The notes under the pieces were generated by a model. That model was not told where the DNA came from. It saw only the letters and a list, made by a program, of their open reading frames with translations, and did no database searches. A stretch of DNA of 64,000 nucleotides from Actinomadura rupiterrae (GTDB lineage: Bacteria; Actinomycetota; Actinomycetes; Streptosporangiales; Streptosporangiaceae), in NCBI RefSeq assembly GCF_024172125.1, contig NZ_JAMZEA010000018.1:62001-126000 (forward strand), in the 5' to 3' direction. The stretch's first letter is position 1; the number at the start of each line of letters is the position of its first letter. Shown here piece by piece: positions 8,791 through 16,923 of this stretch. Position numbers and translations under genes: made by a program.

Positions 8791-8955
8791 CTAGCGGGTC
8801 TCGCGGTGCGGACGGTGCGTCCGGCAGTTGGGGCAGTACTTCTTGATCTCCAGGCGGTCCGGGTCGTTCCGCCGGTTCTTCCGCGTGATGTAGTTGCGGT
8901 GCTTGCACTCCTGGCAGGCCAGCGTGATCTTTGGCCGGACGTCGGTGGCAGCCAC
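8791..8955 (-). CDS. rpmG: 50S ribosomal protein L33
   Basis: 54-residue L33 of the zinc-ribbon (C+) type: two Cys pairs, CQEC near residue 14 and CPNC near residue 42, bracket the conserved TRKNRRNDPDRLEIKKY core. Start is GTG followed by AATDVRPKITLAC, the usual actinobacterial N-terminus. It lies between tRNA-Met and the hadAB genes, the standard neighbourhood of rpmG in this phylum. Cys-containing L33 forms are the zinc-replete paralogues in organisms that carry two rpmG genes. Confidence 0.95.
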   Translation of the reverse strand: MAATDVRPKITLACQECKHRNYITRKNRRNDPDRLEIKKYCPNCRTHRPHRETR

Positions 8956-9037
8956 GGTGGAGTGCCTTTCTGGGCTAGGGACATGGACGTTCTCGGTCGG
9001 CCGTCCGGGAGTGGATGGCCGGCTGTTTCAACCCAGC

Positions 9038-9065
9038 CCTCTCGCCCCCGTCGGGGGCCGAGAGG
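9038..9065 (-). terminator. Hairpin between tRNA-Met and rpmG
   Basis: Stem CCTCTCGCCCCC paired with GGGGGCCGAGAGG, 10 bases past the 3' end of tRNA-Met. It acts as terminator or processing structure before rpmG. Confidence 0.55.
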
Positions 9066-9074
9066 TTCGGGTAG

Positions 9075-9148
9075 TAGCGAGGGCCGGACTTGAACCGGCG
9101 ACACAGCGATTATGAGCCGCTTGCTCTGCCTGACTGAGCTACCCCGCC
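9075..9148 (-). tRNA. tRNA-Met (CAT)
   Basis: Cloverleaf on the minus strand: acceptor GGCGGGG pairs with CCTCGCT (a G-U at the last pair), D-arm AGCTCAGTC, anticodon loop CTCATAA with anticodon CAT, T-loop TTCAAGT. CCA is not encoded. The paired 1-72 position and lack of initiator features favour elongator Met. Confidence 0.9.
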
Positions 9149-9537
9149 GTGATGGTCGGTGACGACCGGATTGCAAGGATACCGGAAGTTCACCGCACCG
9201 GGGAAACACGAGCTCCCGGGGCTTGCAGGGGGACTCGGTTCCACATGGTCCGCAGCGGACCGGACCCCAGGCTACCCGCTGACGCGGTGACCTGCGAATC
9301 ATCCCGTTGGGACCGGATGGACGCTATCACAACGCCCGCACACGAGCGAATCTCGCACACGCCTGACCAGGCCCTTCCGGGCACGCCCGCATCATCGTCC
9401 CCACTGGCCGCTCTCATCCCCAGTAGCCGCTCTCGTGCGCACGGGCGATTGGGCGCGGGGATTGGGCGCGGGCGATCACGATTCGCACATACGAAGAGAG
9501 CCGCACCCCCTGATCGGGATGCGGCCCTTACTCTCTG
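9149..9537. other. Spacer between two tRNA genes
   Basis: About 390 bp without a credible ORF; frames crossing it are Arg/Ser-rich and lack ribosome sites. Around 9400-9440 a short duplication (CCCCACTGGCCGCTCTCATC, then a CCCCAGTAGCCGCTCTCGT variant) is visible. It presumably contains the tRNA-Met promoter. Confidence 0.5.
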
Positions 9538-9610
9538 AGCCCCTTTACGGAATCGAACCGTAGACCTTCTCCTTACCATGGAGACGCTCTGCCGACTGAG
9601 CTAAAGGGGC
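9538..9610 (-). tRNA. tRNA-Thr (GGT)
   Basis: Minus-strand cloverleaf: acceptor GCCCCTT/AAGGGGC, D-arm AGCTCAGTCGG, anticodon stem TCTCC/GGAGA with loop ATGGTAA (anticodon GGT), T-loop TTCGATT. CCA is not encoded. Confidence 0.93.
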
Positions 9611-9704
9611 CTGGCCTCCGCGTTCTTCCGTCCGCGGCGACAGGAAGAACAGTACACGGTCCCGGGGCGTAGTGCGAAATCAATCCGGCAGGGCTGCGGG
9701 GCGC

Positions 9705-10832
9705 CTAGCGGAGGAGGTGCCGGGCTATGACGAGCTGCTGGATCTGGCTCGTGCCCTCGTAGATCCGGAAGAGCCGGGCGTCCCGGTAGAACCGCTCTAC
9801 GGGGACGCCGTGCATGTAGCCCATGCCACCGAACACCTGGACGGCGCGGTCGGCGACGCGTCCGACCATCTCCGAGCAGAAGTACTTGGTGCAGGACGGC
9901 CCGAGCTTGGTGTCCTCCCCCGCGTCGAACGCACGAGCCGCCTCTACGACCATTGAGCGTCCGGCATACAGATCGGTCTGGGAGTCGGCGATGAGGCCCT
10001 GGATGAGCTGGTACTCGCCGATGGTGCGGCCGCCTTGGCTGCGCTCGCGCGCGTACGCGACGGTCTCGTCCAGGATCCGCTGGGCGAGGCCCACGCAGAC
10101 GGCGGAGATGCTCACGCGCCCGTGCGCGAGCGAGGCCATGGCCGTGCGGAAACCCGTCCCCTCCCGCCCGACCATCGCGGACGCCGGAACGCGCACTCCG
10201 TCGAAGAAGACCTCGGCGGTGTGCGCGCCGCGCTGGCCCATCTTGGCGTCGGGCGGCCCGACCTTCAGGCCTTGCGCGTCCCCTGGGACGAGGAACGTGG
10301 AGATGCCGCGCGAGCCCGGTCCTCCTGTGCGCGCGAACACCATGAAGACGTCCGCCTCTGGGGCGTTGGTGATGAACCGCTTGGATCCGTCGATGACGTA
10401 GTCGTCGCCGTCCCGCCGGGCCGTGGTGGTGAGAGTGCTGGGGTCGGACCCCGCTTCGGCCTCGGTCAGGGCGAAAGCACCCACGATCTCGCCGGACGCC
10501 AGGCGCGGCAGCCAGACCTCCCTCTGCTCCGCCGAACCCGACTTCACGAGGACCTGGCCGGCGATGCCGTTGCTGGTACCGAACATGGAGCGGAAGGCGG
10601 GGCTGGCATAGCCGAGCTCGAAAACCAGCCTGACCTCCTCGCTCAGGGACAGGCCGAGGCCGCCGTACTCCTCGGGCAGGGCATAGCCGAACAGGCCCAT
10701 CTCGCGCGCGCCCTGGCGGATCGCCTCCGGGATGGCATCGGATTCTTCGATCTCGTCCTCGCGGGGAATGACTTGCTCGCGCACGAAGGCGCGTACGGCC
10801 GAGATGACGTCGGCGAAGTCCTGTGCGTCCAT
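9705..10832 (-). CDS. Acyl-CoA dehydrogenase
   Basis: 375-residue FAD enzyme that introduces the trans-2 double bond into acyl-CoA in beta-oxidation or branched-chain amino-acid breakdown and passes electrons to ETF. FALTEAEAGSDPSTL is the flavin-binding signature of the middle domain. The C-terminal RIYEGTSQIQ supplies the catalytic Glu position, and QVFGGMGYMHGVPVERFYRD precedes it as usual. The ATG at 10832 (MDAQDFADVISAVR) fits family length; the upstream open frame is a shadow of the divergent gene. Substrate chain length cannot be read. The promoter region shared with the divergent unknown gene carries a TCTAGAATCC repeat. Confidence 0.92.
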   Translation of the reverse strand: MDAQDFADVISAVRAFVREQVIPREDEIEESDAIPEAIRQGAREMGLFGYALPEEYGGLGLSLSEEVRLVFELGYASPAFRSMFGTSNGIAGQVLVKSGSAEQREVWLPRLASGEIVGAFALTEAEAGSDPSTLTTTARRDGDDYVIDGSKRFITNAPEADVFMVFARTGGPGSRGISTFLVPGDAQGLKVGPPDAKMGQRGAHTAEVFFDGVRVPASAMVGREGTGFRTAMASLAHGRVSISAVCVGLAQRILDETVAYARERSQGGRTIGEYQLIQGLIADSQTDLYAGRSMVVEAARAFDAGEDTKLGPSCTKYFCSEMVGRVADRAVQVFGGMGYMHGVPVERFYRDARLFRIYEGTSQIQQLVIARHLLR

Positions 10833-10838
10833 GGCGCC

Positions 10839-10863
10839 GATTCTAGAATCCAGCTCTAGAATC
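10839..10863. promoter_or_regulatory. TCTAGAATC repeats in a divergent promoter
   Basis: The perfect 12-bp palindrome GATTCTAGAATC (10839-10850) is followed by a second TCTAGAATC at 10855-10863, filling the 52-bp gap between the divergent acyl-CoA dehydrogenase and unknown gene. Operator-like; the regulator is not identified here. Confidence 0.45.
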
Positions 10864-10884
10864 CGATATGCCAGGGTGATCCGC

Positions 10885-11922
10885 ATGGGTTCCGAGGACT
10901 TCCACCGGGCCTGCGATGCGCTCGTCCAGGCCGCCGTCGGCGACAACCCCGCGTTCAGCGATCTGTTGCCGCAGGTCATGGGCATGGCACAGCAGGTCCC
11001 CCCTGACGATCTGTCGGCGGCGCTGCCGCGCCTGGCGGACGGCCTGGCCAAGGCCCAGCCTTCCCTGGCCGGCTGGCTCGCGGTCATGTCCGGCGCATGG
11101 GTGGAGAACGGCGCGGCTCCCGAAGCCGTGGGACTTCCACTTGTCGAGCGCGCGACCGAGGTGATGACCGAAGCGCTCGCCTTCGCGCGCGCATGGAGCG
11201 AGGCCACCGGCGATGCGCCGCCCGACATGGAGCAGTCGGCGCCTTCGCAGGAGATCGTGAACACCATCGGCCCGAAGCTCGGGGACGCGGCCGTCAGCGC
11301 GATGCTGTCCTGGTTCTCGCTGCCCCAGTTCGCCATGGGGACGACCACGATCCTGCAGAACTCCGCGATCGTGCGCGGGGCCATCTCGGATCGCGAGCGC
11401 CGCGCTCACCTCGCCGGCGAGCTGGCCGAGCACCACGGGCACATGGTCTACGTGCGCGACCTCCTGCGCGTGCTGGAGGGCGAGCGGCTGCTCGTCCTGG
11501 ACCGTGCCAGCAGGCAAGGCTGGACGGTCACGATCGCGGGAATCGGCGACAACTTCCAGTTGCACATGCTTCTCGGTGGGGCGCTCCTAGGACGTCCCGG
11601 TTGCATGCCCGGGGAACCGCTCGCTCCCGAGTGGGTCTCATGGTTCACCAACCAGGACCCGCCCGGGAAGGTCGTCGTCACCAGCCCGTGGAACCTCGTG
11701 GACGGCCACGGCGCATGGATCTACAACGAAGGCGTCCCGGCGGACATCCCGGCCATCAACGGCACCCGCGTAGTGGTGCTGGACGCGCCCTCGTACGCGC
11801 GCCACTTCCCGGCCGGACGACGCTTCCCGATGATGGACGCGACGCTCACCATCGAAGGCGTCCACCACCCCGAGGACCTCGCCGCGTGGTGGCCGCACAT
11901 CGCTCCCGACCGCGGCCAGTAG
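10885..11922 (+). CDS. Hypothetical protein divergent from acyl-CoA dehydrogenase
   Basis: 345 residues, soluble, no signal peptide or membrane segment. The N-terminal half (to about residue 200) is Ala/Leu-rich and helical, with DRERRAHLAGELAEHHGHMVYVRDLLRVLEGE typical of an alpha-helical bundle; the C-terminal half is mixed alpha/beta with aromatic-rich strands (EWVSWFTNQDPPG, HGAWIYNEG). I do not recognise a family. The ATG at 10885 is preceded by only weak ribosome-site similarity; a GTG 9 bases upstream is possible. Good codon bias supports it as a real gene. Sharing a promoter gap with the dehydrogenase hints at common regulation. Confidence 0.75.
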   Translation: MGSEDFHRACDALVQAAVGDNPAFSDLLPQVMGMAQQVPPDDLSAALPRLADGLAKAQPSLAGWLAVMSGAWVENGAAPEAVGLPLVERATEVMTEALAFARAWSEATGDAPPDMEQSAPSQEIVNTIGPKLGDAAVSAMLSWFSLPQFAMGTTTILQNSAIVRGAISDRERRAHLAGELAEHHGHMVYVRDLLRVLEGERLLVLDRASRQGWTVTIAGIGDNFQLHMLLGGALLGRPGCMPGEPLAPEWVSWFTNQDPPGKVVVTSPWNLVDGHGAWIYNEGVPADIPAINGTRVVVLDAPSYARHFPAGRRFPMMDATLTIEGVHHPEDLAAWWPHIAPDRGQ

Positions 11923-11968
11923 AGGCCAAACGAATTCCTCTACGCCGACGAGCGGCGGCCCTACGGAC

Positions 11969-12103
11969 GGCGCCGCCGCTCTACAAGCGGAACACGGCGC
12001 CGCCGCTCTACAGGCGGAACACGGCGCCGCCGCTCTACAGGCGGAACACGGCGCCGCCGCTCTACAGGCGGAACACGGCGCCGCCGCTCTACAGGCGAAG
12101 CAA
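11969..12103. repeat. Five-copy 27-bp tandem repeat
   Basis: Units begin at 11969, 11996, 12023, 12050 and 12077 and contain GGCGCCGCCGCTCTACA followed by GGCGGAACAC; the three central copies are identical. The array fills the convergent gap and its last copy overlaps the final codons and stop of the PP2C gene on the minus strand. Each unit thus contains a minus-strand TAG. Confidence 0.9.
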
Positions 12104-12835
12104 GGCGACCGTGGCGTCGTCGTAGCGTTTGCCTCGGCGCGCGCCGTCCGGCTCTGCGGACTCGGCTGCGCGCGTGCGCTCGATGACGGCCTGCGGACCT
12201 GCGCTGTAGGCGAGGTCGAGCAGGCCGTCCCAGTCGAGCGTCCCGAAACGTTCCACGAGCCGCGAGGCGCCGTCGCTGAACAGCGCCGCGCGCCGGACCG
12301 AGGCCGCGTCGATCCGGCCGCTCAGCGCCTCGTACGCCGCCTCCGGACGGGTGCTCGCGACCCAGAACCCGTCCGCCGCGTTCCGGGCCGCACGGACGGC
12401 CTGAAGCGTGTACGAGGACAGGTGGTCGACCCGGTCATCTCGCATGACTCGCACCTCCCCTTCCACGTCCAGCATAACGGGCGAATCAGCGAGAACCAGC
12501 CACTCCAGGGCGTCTCCCCTGCGGCGCAGCATCGCGACCGTCGCGGACGGGCTGTCGGGGTTGGCCAGATCGCACCGGTCGGCATGCAGCTCGCACACCG
12601 TCTTGATTGCCTCGGCAAGCAGGTCGTCCAGCGGACGCTCGTCCTCTACCGAAAGCCTCGCCGCCAGCGCTCCGCCCAGGTGACGCGCGAGCCACGCGGG
12701 ATTGTGCACGCATCCGCTGTCGACGCCCGGCGGTGCGGTCGCCCCGTCTAGGACGACGACCCAATCCGGGCCTGCAACCACGAAATCCTCGTTCGTCCGC
12801 CCGGGCGTCGGTTCACTCGCGAAGCTCACATGCAC
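12089..12835 (-). CDS. PP2C-family protein phosphatase
   Basis: 248-residue PPM/PP2C-like metal-dependent Ser/Thr phosphatase domain protein. NED (residues 15-17), VLDGAT with Asp30/Gly31, FSDGASR near residue 190 and the C-terminal DDATV are the metal-binding motifs in correct order. In actinobacteria such stand-alone domains reverse Hanks-type kinase phosphorylation or act in sigma-factor partner switching; no kinase or sigma gene lies nearby, so the partner is unknown. Its 3' end is embedded in the 27-bp tandem repeat. Confidence 0.85.
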   Translation of the reverse strand: MHVSFASEPTPGRTNEDFVVAGPDWVVVLDGATAPPGVDSGCVHNPAWLARHLGGALAARLSVEDERPLDDLLAEAIKTVCELHADRCDLANPDSPSATVAMLRRRGDALEWLVLADSPVMLDVEGEVRVMRDDRVDHLSSYTLQAVRAARNAADGFWVASTRPEAAYEALSGRIDAASVRRAALFSDGASRLVERFGTLDWDGLLDLAYSAGPQAVIERTRAAESAEPDGARRGKRYDDATVALLRL

Positions 12836-12864
12836 GAGCCTGGTCTACACGTCCGCTCGACGTG

Positions 12865-12918
12865 GGAACAACATCCACCTCGCGGAGGAACAACATCCGC
12901 CTCCAACTGGGAACAACC
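12865..12918. repeat. Three GGAACAAC direct repeats upstream of lepB
   Basis: GGAACAACATCC occurs at 12865 and 12887, and GGAACAACC at 12910, so the spacing is 22-23 bp (two helical turns). The repeats lie between the divergent PP2C and lepB genes and may be a regulator site or a decayed repeat. Confidence 0.5.
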
Positions 12919-13018
12919 AAGGCCGATGATGCGTCCACGACATGGGGCCGATCCGCAGGCGCGCTGAGGCATCGGACACCATAAGCTGGCAAGCCTGTCC
13001 CCGGGGAGGTTCTCGAAC

Positions 13019-13882
13019 GTGCGACCTGATGCTGAAGACCAGCACACGGAACCCTCTCCAGAAGAGCCCGAGCAGGGAACCAAGAAGGACAAGGGCAAGA
13101 AGAAGGGCTCGTTCTGGAAGGAACTGCCCGTCCTCATCGCCGTCGCCGTGATCCTCGCCCTCACCATCAAGGCGTTCGCGGTCCAGGCCTTCTACATCCC
13201 GTCCGGCTCCATGGAGAACACGCTGCTGGTCGGCGACCGCGTCCTGGTGAACAAGATCGTGTTCCACACCAGGGACGTCACGCGCGGCGACGTCGTCGTC
13301 TTCAAGGGCCCGCCCTCGTGGCAGCCCGAGGTGCAGGTCTCCAAGCCGACCAACATCGTCTCCAAGGCGGCGCGCTGGGTCGGCACGGCCTTCGGGGTCG
13401 CGCCTACCGAGAAGGACTACATCAAGCGCGTCATCGGCATCCCCGGCGACCACGTGAAGTGCTGCGACGCGCAGGGGCGCATCACTGTGAACGGGGTCGC
13501 GCTCAACGAGCAGGCCTACATCTACACCGACCCCAACGACCACGAGCAGGACAAGCCGTCCGAGAGCCCCTTCGATGTGACGCTCCAGAAGGGCCAGCTC
13601 TGGGTCATGGGCGACCACCGGTCCAACTCGCTCGACTCGCGCGCGCACCAGGACGGCCCCGACAACGGTTCGATCCCCACCAAGAACGTCATCGGCCGCG
13701 CGTTCGTGAAGGTCTGGCCCCTCAACCGGATGGGGACGATCCCGATCCCGTCCACGTTCAAGCAGCCCGCCCTGAAGCACAGCCAGGCGTCCGCACCGCT
13801 ACCGGCCCCCGACCCCGGCCCGGTTCCGGCCTTCGCCGCCGTGATCCTGCCCATGGCCATAGGAATCCGCTTCCGCCGCTAA
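13019..13882 (+). CDS. lepB: Signal peptidase I
   Basis: 287-residue membrane-anchored leader peptidase that removes Sec and Tat signal peptides outside the membrane. A Lys-rich cytoplasmic N-terminus precedes one helix (residues about 36-55), then the catalytic YIPSGSMENTL with Ser64 and the IKRVIGIPGD box with the general-base Lys136; GDHRSNSLDSR is the family E box. A second hydrophobic segment at the C-terminus (VPAFAAVILPMAIGI) is a common actinobacterial feature. The GTG start has GGGGAGG upstream. Confidence 0.93.
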   Translation: MRPDAEDQHTEPSPEEPEQGTKKDKGKKKGSFWKELPVLIAVAVILALTIKAFAVQAFYIPSGSMENTLLVGDRVLVNKIVFHTRDVTRGDVVVFKGPPSWQPEVQVSKPTNIVSKAARWVGTAFGVAPTEKDYIKRVIGIPGDHVKCCDAQGRITVNGVALNEQAYIYTDPNDHEQDKPSESPFDVTLQKGQLWVMGDHRSNSLDSRAHQDGPDNGSIPTKNVIGRAFVKVWPLNRMGTIPIPSTFKQPALKHSQASAPLPAPDPGPVPAFAAVILPMAIGIRFRR

Positions 13883-13933
13883 CGCACAGGACGAGTTCCT
13901 AGCCCCAGGTTCCTAGCCCGGGTTCCTGGCCGC

Positions 13934-13967
13934 CGGGACGGCTGCTCATGCTTGAGCGGCCGTCCCG
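13934..13967 (-). terminator. Convergent terminator overlapping the PPOX gene end
   Basis: Stem CGGGACGGC / GCCGTCCCG with an inner GCTCA/TGAGC pair; the hairpin spans the last codons and stop of the minus-strand gene, between two convergent genes. Confidence 0.55.
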
Positions 13968-14359
13968 AACACTTTCTCTGGCGAGATACGCATCTGCACG
14001 CGCACGATCTCGGGCGGCAGTTCGAGGTACTCCTCCCCCGCGCCCGTCCCCTCGTACTTCTCCGCCAGCGCGACCGCGAGCGCGCGCCCCTCGTCCTCGA
14101 CCACGGCGCACTTTCCCCGCACCTCCAGGTACCAGAGGGGGTCGCTCTGGTCGAAGACGCTCAGCGACACCCGCGGATCGCGCAGGACGTTGAGGACCTT
14201 CCGCCGTCCTTGCTGGCTGGAGACGAGCAGGTCGTCCCCGTCCCGCCCGACCCAGACCACCGACGTCTGAGGGCTCCCATCGGGATTCACCGTCGCCAGG
14301 ACCGCCGGGTTCTCCCCGTCCACCAGCCGCCGCGCGGCGTCGCTCAACACATTGCTCAC
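13946..14359 (-). CDS. PPOX-class F420-dependent oxidoreductase family protein
   Basis: 137-residue split-barrel flavin/F420-binding protein. The LATVNPDGSPQTSVVWVGRDGDDLLVSS strand pair and the RRKVLNVLRDPRVSLSV segment are standard for actinobacterial PPOX-class F420 enzymes. The deazaflavin F420 is the usual cofactor, but FMN binders share the fold. Substrate unknown. It is divergently spaced from nothing obvious and converges on lepB. The 180 bp upstream hold a doubled 19-bp GACGGACGAGGTGTGGGCG unit. Confidence 0.85.
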   Translation of the reverse strand: MSNVLSDAARRLVDGENPAVLATVNPDGSPQTSVVWVGRDGDDLLVSSQQGRRKVLNVLRDPRVSLSVFDQSDPLWYLEVRGKCAVVEDEGRALAVALAEKYEGTGAGEEYLELPPEIVRVQMRISPEKVFGTAAQA

Positions 14360-14492
14360 CCCGCGAACCTAACGTCCGTCCCCCCGCGCACGCACGAGGC
14401 GGCGGCGGACGGACGAGGTGTGGGCGGACGGACGAGGTGTGGGCGAACGCGCGGGGCGGTGGCGAACGCACGACGCGGCGGTTCGCCGCAAA

Positions 14493-14529
14493 CCGTGTGG
14501 TGACCGGCTGCCCGGCGGCCACCACACGG
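14493..14529 (-). terminator. Terminator after the carotenoid oxygenase
   Basis: Perfect 10-bp stem CCGTGTGGTG / CACCACACGG starting 9 bases after the stop codon, with a further GC-rich pairing in the loop. Confidence 0.65.
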
Positions 14530-14537
14530 GCCTTTTC

Positions 14538-16007
14538 TCAACTGCTCGCGATCCAGCTTCCGTGCAGCCCGAGCGGAATTCGACTCGGCAGGTGGATCCG
14601 GGCGATCGGCTTTCCGGTGAAATCCTGCGCCGACAGGATGACCAGGTCCGAAGCATTCCGATCAGGATTGTGCACGTAGGACATCACGTAGCCGTCATCC
14701 TCGGCGCGCGCACCGGCACGCGGGACGAAGACGGCCTCGCTCGCACTGGCATGCTTCGGGAACTGGTGGAACTGCGAACGGCCGGTGACCAGATCGTGCT
14801 TGACCAGGCCGTTGCTGAACGCCGAGTCGGGCGTCGAACCGTGCCCGTACGACTTCAGGAAATCGGCGGTGGCGGCCGTGTAGCCGTACCTGTGCTTTCG
14901 GCTGACCCGGGCGTCCGGGACGCGCGGGAATTCCTGCGGACGGTCGTCCAGAACGCTCCGGCGGACGGCGCCCCGCGCCCGGTCGATCGTCCATCTGACC
15001 AGGGACGGCGGCGCACTGGTCGACAGCTGGTCCGCACTGAACGGAGCAGGGAACTCAACGAAGTCGACGACGATGCCCCCGCCCTCGTCGTACGCGTTGA
15101 GCGTGTGCGAAATATACGTTGCCGGAACGGTGATCCAAGTGACGGGACCGCCGGTCCGCGAGAAATACCCCACCCGATTGGGACGCTTCTCATCCCACAC
15201 CCACGGGATCTTCTGCCCCCGCTGCATCGCCCCCATATCGAACATGATCGGCTGGTCGTAGAGCACGACGTATTTCTCGGTGAGAGCGAAGTCGTGCATC
15301 AGGATCGTCCCACCCATGGGAATTTTCCGGCTCGACTTCACCTTCCCGTCCGCGCCGACGACCATGTACTGCACGTAATCGGCGCTCTCGTCGTAGCTTA
15401 CCGAATGCAGCTCACCGCTGCCCGGGTCGAGCTTGGTATGTGCCGACATCGTCCCGGCCCATGTGCCGTCGAAATCGCACGGCCCGACCGTGTACAGCTC
15501 ATTGGTGAGCTCCTGCGGACGAGCCGTCCCCTCCTGCAGCGCATAGGTCTTGCCCCGGAACCCGATCACGTTGACGTTCGACGCGAAATCGGTCTCGGCC
15601 GGCTTTCCCCGCACCGGCTCACCGAGCTTCTCGGCAGTGCCCTTCGCGCGGACCCACCGGCTCCGGTACCACTCGGCCTTGCCGTCGCGCAGTTGCACGC
15701 CGTGCACCATGCCGTCGCCTGCCAGCCAGTGATGGGCGACCGGATCCTCCAGGCCCAGCACGTTGGGGCCGTTGCGCAGCAGGCGCCCGGTCAGATCCTT
15801 GGGGATCGTCCCGGTAACCGCCAGGTTGAACGCGGTCACTTCATACGGAACCGGAGCGAACTGCCCTTCTAGGAAGGGGTTTCCGCTGTCGGACTTGGGT
15901 GGAGCCGGCTGGGCCGCACCCGCCTTCGCCGCCACACCGACCGCGACGGCCGTGCCGGCGGCGAGACCGGCGGCCAGCGCGTGCCGGCGGGACATCTGCT
16001 GGGGCAT
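14538..16007 (-). CDS. Carotenoid cleavage oxygenase family protein, Tat-exported
   Basis: 489-residue seven-bladed propeller non-heme iron enzyme of the RPE65/CCD family, which splits carotenoid or stilbene/lignin-derived double bonds with oxygen. Candidate iron ligands are the His residues in MSAHTKLD, MHDFALTEKYVV, SHTLNAYDE and the C-terminal LHGSW. The N-terminus has MSRRHALAAGLAAGTAVAVG, a twin-arginine-type signal, so the product is probably exported. The ATG at 16007 is chosen because GGAGG lies 6 bases before it; ATG 15995 is the alternative. It is divergent from a TetR gene with operator-like palindromes between. No carotenoid synthesis genes are near, so the substrate may be another compound. 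Confidence 0.88.
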   Translation of the reverse strand: MPQQMSRRHALAAGLAAGTAVAVGVAAKAGAAQPAPPKSDSGNPFLEGQFAPVPYEVTAFNLAVTGTIPKDLTGRLLRNGPNVLGLEDPVAHHWLAGDGMVHGVQLRDGKAEWYRSRWVRAKGTAEKLGEPVRGKPAETDFASNVNVIGFRGKTYALQEGTARPQELTNELYTVGPCDFDGTWAGTMSAHTKLDPGSGELHSVSYDESADYVQYMVVGADGKVKSSRKIPMGGTILMHDFALTEKYVVLYDQPIMFDMGAMQRGQKIPWVWDEKRPNRVGYFSRTGGPVTWITVPATYISHTLNAYDEGGGIVVDFVEFPAPFSADQLSTSAPPSLVRWTIDRARGAVRRSVLDDRPQEFPRVPDARVSRKHRYGYTAATADFLKSYGHGSTPDSAFSNGLVKHDLVTGRSQFHQFPKHASASEAVFVPRAGARAEDDGYVMSYVHNPDRNASDLVILSAQDFTGKPIARIHLPSRIPLGLHGSWIASS

Positions 16008-16024
16008 CCTGCACCTCCGATGGA

Positions 16025-16095
16025 CGAGACAAGACGTCTCGTTCCCATGGAGGCTAGACCCGCCCGGCACCCCGGTCAAGACGAGTCGTCTCGTT
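16025..16095. promoter_or_regulatory. Paired operator-like palindromes in the oxygenase/tetR gap
   Basis: CGAGACAAGACGTCTCG (16025-16041) has perfect 6-bp arms, and AAGACGAGTCGTCTCGTT (16078-16095) carries AGACGA/TCGTCT arms. Both share the GACG/CGTC core and sit next to the start codons of the two divergent genes. Likely binding sites for the adjacent TetR protein. Confidence 0.65.
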
Positions 16096-16114
16096 TCACC
16101 TATAGTCACTGGTC

Positions 16115-16699
16115 ATGACTCCCGAACCGGCGAACCCGCGCTACCGGAGCGAGAGCTCCCACAAGGCGATCCTCGATGCCGCGCTGAGGCTCTGCCTGGA
16201 GCAGGGCTTCGCGAAGACCAGCGTCGACGCCATCGCCAAGGAGGCCGGCGTCGGCAAGCAGACGATCTACCGCTGGTGGCCGTCCAAGGCCGCGGTCCTG
16301 GTCGAGGCGATCGACCGGCACGCCGCCCCGACCACCACGTTCCGGGACACCGGGGACATCCAGGCCGACCTGCGCGCCCAGATGCACGCCGTCGCCGAGT
16401 TCTTCCAGTCGCCCCAGTCCTCGACCTACCGCGAGGTCATCGGCGCCGCCCAGTCCGACCCGGCCGCCGCCCAGGCCATCCTGGAAAGGCTGGTCAAACC
16501 CCGCGTAGAGGACTGCCGGCACCGCCTGGAACTAGCCCGGCAACAGGGCCAGATCCGCCCCGACGCCGCCCTGGACGACATCGTGGAGCTCCTCTACGCG
16601 CCCCTCTACTACCGCCTGCTCCTGGAAACCCGCCCCATAACCACCGACCACGTCGAAGCCATCCTGACCCTCGTCTTCGAAGGCCTCCGCCCCCGCTAA
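16115..16699 (+). CDS. TetR/AcrR family regulator
   Basis: 194-residue repressor with an N-terminal HTH (FAKTSVDAIAKEAGVGKQTI then YRWWPSKAAVLVEAI) and a TetR_C_11-like ligand domain (VIGAAQSDPAAAQAILERLV). It is divergent from the carotenoid oxygenase with two GACG-core palindromes in the 107-bp gap, so it probably represses that gene and itself. Its 3' end faces the integrated element. Confidence 0.9.
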   Translation: MTPEPANPRYRSESSHKAILDAALRLCLEQGFAKTSVDAIAKEAGVGKQTIYRWWPSKAAVLVEAIDRHAAPTTTFRDTGDIQADLRAQMHAVAEFFQSPQSSTYREVIGAAQSDPAAAQAILERLVKPRVEDCRHRLELARQQGQIRPDAALDDIVELLYAPLYYRLLLETRPITTDHVEAILTLVFEGLRPR

Positions 16700-16733
16700 C
16701 GCCCCGGCTCCGCGGCCCCACCCGCGAACACGC

Positions 16734-16771
16734 GAACGGCCCCTGACCGCAATCGCGATCAGGGGCCGTTC
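16734..16771 (-). terminator. Hairpin just outside attL, probably the original tRNA-Tyr terminator
   Basis: Perfect 13-bp stem GAACGGCCCCTGA / TCAGGGGCCGTTC with a 12-nt loop, 8 bases left of attL. Before integration it would have sat immediately 3' of tRNA-Tyr. It can also end the rightward tetR transcript. Confidence 0.7.
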
Positions 16772-16778
16772 TCATTGG

Positions 16779-16830
16779 TGTGGCGGGTGCAGGGTTCGAA
16801 CCTGCGTAGGCTAAGCCGACGGATTTACAG
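16779..16830 (-). repeat. attL: 52-bp copy of the tRNA-Tyr 3' half
   Basis: Identical over 52 bases to 31194-31245; it runs from just outside the tRNA 3' end through the T-arm and long variable arm to the anticodon loop, where the two copies diverge. Confidence 0.93.
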
Positions 16831-16905
16831 AGAGTTCGCCCCGTTCTCCCGAAACCACCGCTGACCTGCCACGGAACAGCGCACGCCCACGTATTTCGGT
16901 GCCAT

Positions 16906-16923
16906 TGTCCCGTCACTGTCCCG
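16906..16923. promoter_or_regulatory. Left integrase arm-type repeats
   Basis: TGTCCCGTCACTGTCCCG: two TGTCCCG units 11 bp apart. The identical 18-mer occurs near the right end at 31078-31095. It overlaps the stop codon of the glycosyltransferase gene. Confidence 0.6.

Noticed and set aside
11969..12103. 27-bp array as a CRISPR
   Set aside because: Units are contiguous with no unique spacers, and no cas genes are near.
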